A DNA stretch of 64,000 nucleotides from Salinimicrobium sp963739625 (lineage in GTDB: Bacteria > Bacteroidota > Bacteroidia > Flavobacteriales > Flavobacteriaceae), in NCBI GenBank assembly GCA_963739625.1, contig CAVUAU010000011.1, positions 248,001 to 312,000 of the forward strand, read 5' to 3'. The position numbers and the translations under genes were made by a program. The notes below the pieces were generated by a model. That model had not been told where the DNA came from. It saw only the letters and a program-made list of their open reading frames with translations, and searched no databases. Below, one piece after another: positions 61,358-64,000 of the stretch. Numbering within the stretch: position 1 is the stretch's first letter; the number at the start of each line of letters is the position of its first letter.

Positions 61358-61918
61358 ATGATCACAACACCTTTGAGAATTTTACTCGTTGAAGATAACG
61401 AGGCCGATATTCTGATAACCAGCCGTACGCTTAAAAAAATTATAGAAGAGCCCGAAATAAGGATCGTCGATAGTCTTGAGAACTGCCGCCTGCAAATGGT
61501 CAACTTTGTCCCCGATGTTGTTATTTCAGACTACAACCTGCCCACTTGCAACGGCCTTGAAGTGCTGGAGCTGGTTCAAAGGTTCGATACTTCGGTTCCC
61601 TTTATTTTTCTTACCGGAACCGTGAATGATGAGGAATTGGCGGCACACACGATTCTTGCAGGTGCCTGGGGATATATTCTAAAAAAACACATGAATGAGC
61701 TGGAGGAAAGGCTGCGACCGCTGCTCAAAAAGGTAGTTTTTAACCTCAGTACGCGCGATGAGGTGCGGGAACGGCTGCGAAAGAATAAAATGGCCATTAA
61801 CCAAATCTATGACTATCTTGACACTTTGAAGTCTGACAACCGGGAACAACAGGAAAACATAGGGAAGCTTAAGGATACCCTTAAACGCCTGGACCAGGAA
61901 GACGAAAATGATGATTGA
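61358..61918 (+). CDS. Response regulator (Rcp1-like, phytochrome-associated)
   Basis: 186 residues. Receiver with acidic pair VEDNEAD, phosphoacceptor Asp58 in VVISDYNLP, Thr in FLTGT and Lys in YILKKH, then a helical tail (about 130-186) without a DNA-binding domain. Single-domain receivers next to bacteriophytochromes accept phosphate from them. It is 15 bases after bphP and overlaps the heme oxygenase start by 11 bases. Confidence 0.92.
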   Translation: MITTPLRILLVEDNEADILITSRTLKKIIEEPEIRIVDSLENCRLQMVNFVPDVVISDYNLPTCNGLEVLELVQRFDTSVPFIFLTGTVNDEELAAHTILAGAWGYILKKHMNELEERLRPLLKKVVFNLSTRDEVRERLRKNKMAINQIYDYLDTLKSDNREQQENIGKLKDTLKRLDQEDENDD

Positions 61919-62468
61919 GAGACTAAGGGAAGAAACCCGGCTGCTGCACGAGGAAATAGAAAAGGAAAATCTGGCGAGCCGCATCATGGACCACAGTATT
62001 GATGTGGAAACGTATAAGCTGCTGTTACTGCAGAATTATCTTGCCTACAGGAGTACCGAAAATGCCATTTTTGAATACCTTCCAGAGATGCAGCCGGGGA
62101 AGTATCTTCAGCTTGAAAAAGATCTTTTTGCCTTAAAAGTGCCATTTTCTGACATCTCTTTTTCTACGGATTTTGAATGCAACAATCGGGCAGAGGCTTT
62201 TGGCGCTGCTTACGTGGTGGAAGGCTCGGCTTTAGGCGGAATGTTGATTGCCAGGAACCTGAAGAATTGTCCTGGCCTGAAGGAGGTCGAAAGATTTCAT
62301 TTCTTCAGCGGAAGTAAAGCTGGATTGGAGTCGTGGAAGCGTTTCAAAAATGAGCTAGAGGCGCAGAATTTCTCTGAGGCAGAAGTTCAGCTTTCCATTC
62401 AAAAGGCCAGGGATACCTTTCTCTTCTTTAAAAAGGTTTTTTCCACAACCTTTGCGGTAAACCTATAG
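61908..62468 (+). CDS. bphO: Heme oxygenase (biliverdin-producing)
   Basis: 186 residues. The proximal heme ligand is the His in REETRLLHEEIEKE. The distal-helix region has GAAYVVEGSALGGMLIARNL, the conserved Gly-rich pattern. It cleaves heme to biliverdin, CO and iron, supplying the chromophore for the phytochrome upstream. ATG at 61908 or 61911 both overlap the response-regulator end. It carries an exact iterated palindrome and a one-mismatch copy at 62136-62148. Confidence 0.93.
   Translation: MMIERLREETRLLHEEIEKENLASRIMDHSIDVETYKLLLLQNYLAYRSTENAIFEYLPEMQPGKYLQLEKDLFALKVPFSDISFSTDFECNNRAEAFGAAYVVEGSALGGMLIARNLKNCPGLKEVERFHFFSGSKAGLESWKRFKNELEAQNFSEAEVQLSIQKARDTFLFFKKVFSTTFAVNL
62059..62071. 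repeat. AAAATGNCATTTT palindrome, exact copy 10 (coding)
   Basis: Exact copy inside bphO, read as Glu-Asn-Ala-Ile-Phe-Glu. Confidence 0.85.
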
Positions 62469-62471
62469 ATC

Positions 62472-63107
62472 TTACCTGCTACTTTCAAAAAGGAAGGAGA
62501 TCAACCGGGGAATATTTTCTTTATCGCGGTCGTCAAAATGTTCATTCAGGTCCAGCAACTGGAAACCTTCATTTTTAGCTGAATTAAGATAATCTGAAAT
62601 GTGGTGAACAAAGACCTGCGGTTGCTCCTCACCGCCGTCTTCAGTTTCAAATTTTGCACGACTGCCGTTGTACTGTTTCAAAGGGTGCAGTTCACAAACA
62701 TAGAATTTACCGCCTCTTTTGAGCACCCGTGCAGCTTCCTCAAAAATGTAATCCAACTCGTCAATATGTTCCAGTACCAGGCTGCAAACGATAAGATTGG
62801 CCCAGCCCGGTTTTACCGGCCAGGCACGGGTGATATCGGTTTCTGTAAAGACCACATTTTCTGAATCGGGTTTGTTTTTGGCTTTTTCCATCATTTTTGG
62901 AGAAAAGTCAAAGGCCGTTACATAATCTGCTTTTTGGGCCAGCCAGCCCGTATTCTTGCCCGTGCCGCAGCCCAGCTCTAAAATATTGCCGTAGTGCGGG
63001 TTTAGAAAAGTCTTTCGCAAGACCTCGGCTTCCAGGTCACGGGTCTTATTCTTCATTGAGTCATAAGAGCCGGCCCAGGCATTATAAGAATCGCTTGTGC
63101 TCATCAA
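62472..63107 (-). CDS. Class I SAM-dependent methyltransferase
   Basis: 211 residues. AdoMet motif I ILELGCGTGKNTGWLA (about 41-56), motif II acidic AFDFSPKMM, post-motif NLIVCSLVLEHI and LKRGGKFYVCEL. These mark a UbiE/Methyltransf_11-type enzyme. The acceptor is unknown. It converges on bphO with only three bases between stop codons and no separate terminator. It starts three bases after the end of the next gene on the same strand. Confidence 0.88.
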   Translation of the reverse strand: MMSTSDSYNAWAGSYDSMKNKTRDLEAEVLRKTFLNPHYGNILELGCGTGKNTGWLAQKADYVTAFDFSPKMMEKAKNKPDSENVVFTETDITRAWPVKPGWANLIVCSLVLEHIDELDYIFEEAARVLKRGGKFYVCELHPLKQYNGSRAKFETEDGGEEQPQVFVHHISDYLNSAKNEGFQLLDLNEHFDDRDKENIPRLISFLFESSR

Positions 63108-63110
63108 TGG

Positions 63111-63464
63111 TTATGGATTGCTTATCCAGATTTTAGCCTCTTCTTTTTGATCAAGATTGAAAAACTTCACATCGGCCTTTGTGAACGGTTTCATGAGCCG
63201 GCTAAGTTTCTCTTCCCAATCTTTGTCTCCCACCATAGCGACCTTTTCCATTTTGTCTGCATTTTTCGCGTCAAATTTGAGGTCTTTCCACATCGCACTC
63301 AGGCTCCAGCCTTTGAAGTCACGCATTTCAAAATACCAGCGAATCATACCATACTTCTTCACTTTTTCCTGCAATAGGGGGATCAGTTTTTCGTAATCTT
63401 CGTCTTTAAGTTCATTCTCGGCTGTAGAATAGATGATGTTTTCTTTCTCCTGAATCTGGATCAT
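63111..63464 (-). CDS. SpoIIAA-like (STAS-fold) protein
   Basis: 117 residues matching the SpoIIAA-like family PF11964: YSTAENELKDEDYEKLIPLL, RWYFEMRDFKGW, KVAMVGDKDWEEKL and FTKADVKFF. The fold is STAS-like and is often annotated as a lipid-binding or stress protein, without a known activity. It probably forms an operon with the methyltransferase downstream. Confidence 0.88.
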   Translation of the reverse strand: MIQIQEKENIIYSTAENELKDEDYEKLIPLLQEKVKKYGMIRWYFEMRDFKGWSLSAMWKDLKFDAKNADKMEKVAMVGDKDWEEKLSRLMKPFTKADVKFFNLDQKEEAKIWISNP

Positions 63465-63758
63465 AATTTTGTTTTTCTAAATTTCTGAAGAAAACAACAT
63501 TATTTCAAATCTTTGGCTTGTACAGCGGGTTAAGTTCTTGTTAATCTGCTCCCAAAATGTCTTAAGGAGCCATGCAAAAGCTGACAAATATCAGGAAAAA
63601 TGGAAGGTTTTTGAGCTGTGAATATTCTCTTCCGGGCGTACCTTTATAGTAACGTATCCTCTTTAGAGTCTTGATCTTAAGCCAATCTTAAGGTTCGCCT
63701 TAGACTAAAATTAGGGTGCAGATGTAGGTTTGTACTGTAATTAAAACGGCTCGTCCAA

Positions 63759-64000
63759 ATGTTAGACAAGATCATCCAATACAGCATCAGGCATAAGCTC
63801 ATCATAATGCTGTTCGTTTTTTCTGTAATTGGCTTCGGAATATATTCTCTGATGAACATTCCCATTGGAGCAGTTCCCGATATTACAAACAACCAGGTGC
63901 AGGTGATCACCACCTCCAGAAACCTCGCTACCGAAGATGTTGAGAAATTCCTGACTTATCCCGTGGAACTGGAAATGGCAAACCTGCCCGATGTAAAGGA
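63759..64000 (+). CDS. CusA/CzcA-family heavy-metal efflux RND pump (partial)
   Basis: The first 80 residues are in the window: MLDKIIQYSIRHKLIIML, the first membrane helix (about 13-30), then the hallmark NIPIGAVPDITNNQVQV and EDVEKFLTYPVE. These are the N-terminal signatures of CusA/CzcA pumps, which export Cu, Ag, Co, Zn or Cd through a periplasmic adaptor and outer-membrane channel. Metal choice cannot be told from this fragment. The 295 bases before it (63465-63758) hold an isolated FNR-like box at 63582 and nothing else recognised. Confidence 0.93.
   Translation, partial: MLDKIIQYSIRHKLIIMLFVFSVIGFGIYSLMNIPIGAVPDITNNQVQVITTSRNLATEDVEKFLTYPVELEMANLPDVK

Noticed and set aside
63582..63593. 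A thirteenth box, TGACAAATATCA, upstream of the SpoIIAA-like gene and the CusA gene
   Set aside because: No TAnnTT octamer lies 33 or 34 bases away in either direction, unlike the other twelve. It may be chance or use another arrangement.
1..64000. CRISPR arrays, tRNA or rRNA genes, insertion sequences, phage genes
   Set aside because: No regularly spaced repeats, tRNA cloverleaf, transposase, integrase or phage structural protein was recognised on either strand.

Overview
The window is chromosomal DNA from a member of the Bacteroidota, most likely a marine or saline-soil flavobacterium (Flavobacteriaceae). Supporting signs are promoters of the Bacteroidota type (TTG, 19 bases, TAnnTTTG; clearest at the SRP RNA gene), few Shine-Dalgarno sites, many short lipoprotein signals ending in Ser-Cys, and family members typical of that group (YtxJ, DUF4136, DUF2007, glutaminyl cyclase, CheB-CheR-kinase fusions). 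No phage, insertion sequence, CRISPR array, rRNA or tRNA gene was seen.

Layout. 1-19.9 kb is mostly housekeeping: a phytase-like lipoprotein, CsbD, ClpB, YtxJ, fumarylacetoacetase, GlyA, a thioesterase, glutaminyl cyclase, SRP RNA, transaldolase, an unusual ABC-F ATPase, PheT and an arsR-arsM pair. 19.9-45.5 kb is a stress island: five double-domain universal stress proteins, Hsp20, an ATP-cone nuclease, a beta-CASP RNase, a receiver-Crp regulator, azurin, an Mla-type lipid transporter, a P-type cation ATPase, a PfkB kinase, PEP synthase, a MacB-like exporter and small membrane proteins. 45.5-55 kb holds RluE, a LuxR-type regulator, a sulfotransferase-like protein, a DJ-1/PfpI protein and SbcCD. 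55.4-62.5 kb is a red-light operon: CheB-CheR-PAS-kinase, bacteriophytochrome, response regulator and heme oxygenase. The right edge enters a CusA/CzcA efflux pump.

Main result. Twelve intergenic copies of an FNR/DNR-like palindrome, TGAYNNNNRTCA, lie in the stress island and before clpB. Each has a TAnnTTnn -7 octamer centred 33 or 34 bases away toward a gene start (twelve promoters at 33, two at 34). That places the palindrome near -41.5, the class II activator position. The regulated set (Usp, Hsp20, PfkB, cation ATPase, PEP synthase, ClpB, exporters and a candidate small RNA) resembles the DosR dormancy regulon of Mycobacterium in content but has a different type of regulator. The likely regulator is encoded in the island: a receiver domain joined to a Crp/Fnr DNA-binding protein that lacks Fe-S cysteines.

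Second result. A 13-base palindrome, AAAATGNCATTTT, occurs ten times exactly, plus at least eight one-mismatch copies, in genes, at gene ends and at hairpin tips. A random model predicts about 0.01 exact copies. It looks like a genome-wide iterated palindrome.

Caution. Six genes carry eight apparent single-base insertions between 21.6 and 60.6 kb. These may be sequencing errors rather than real pseudogenes.
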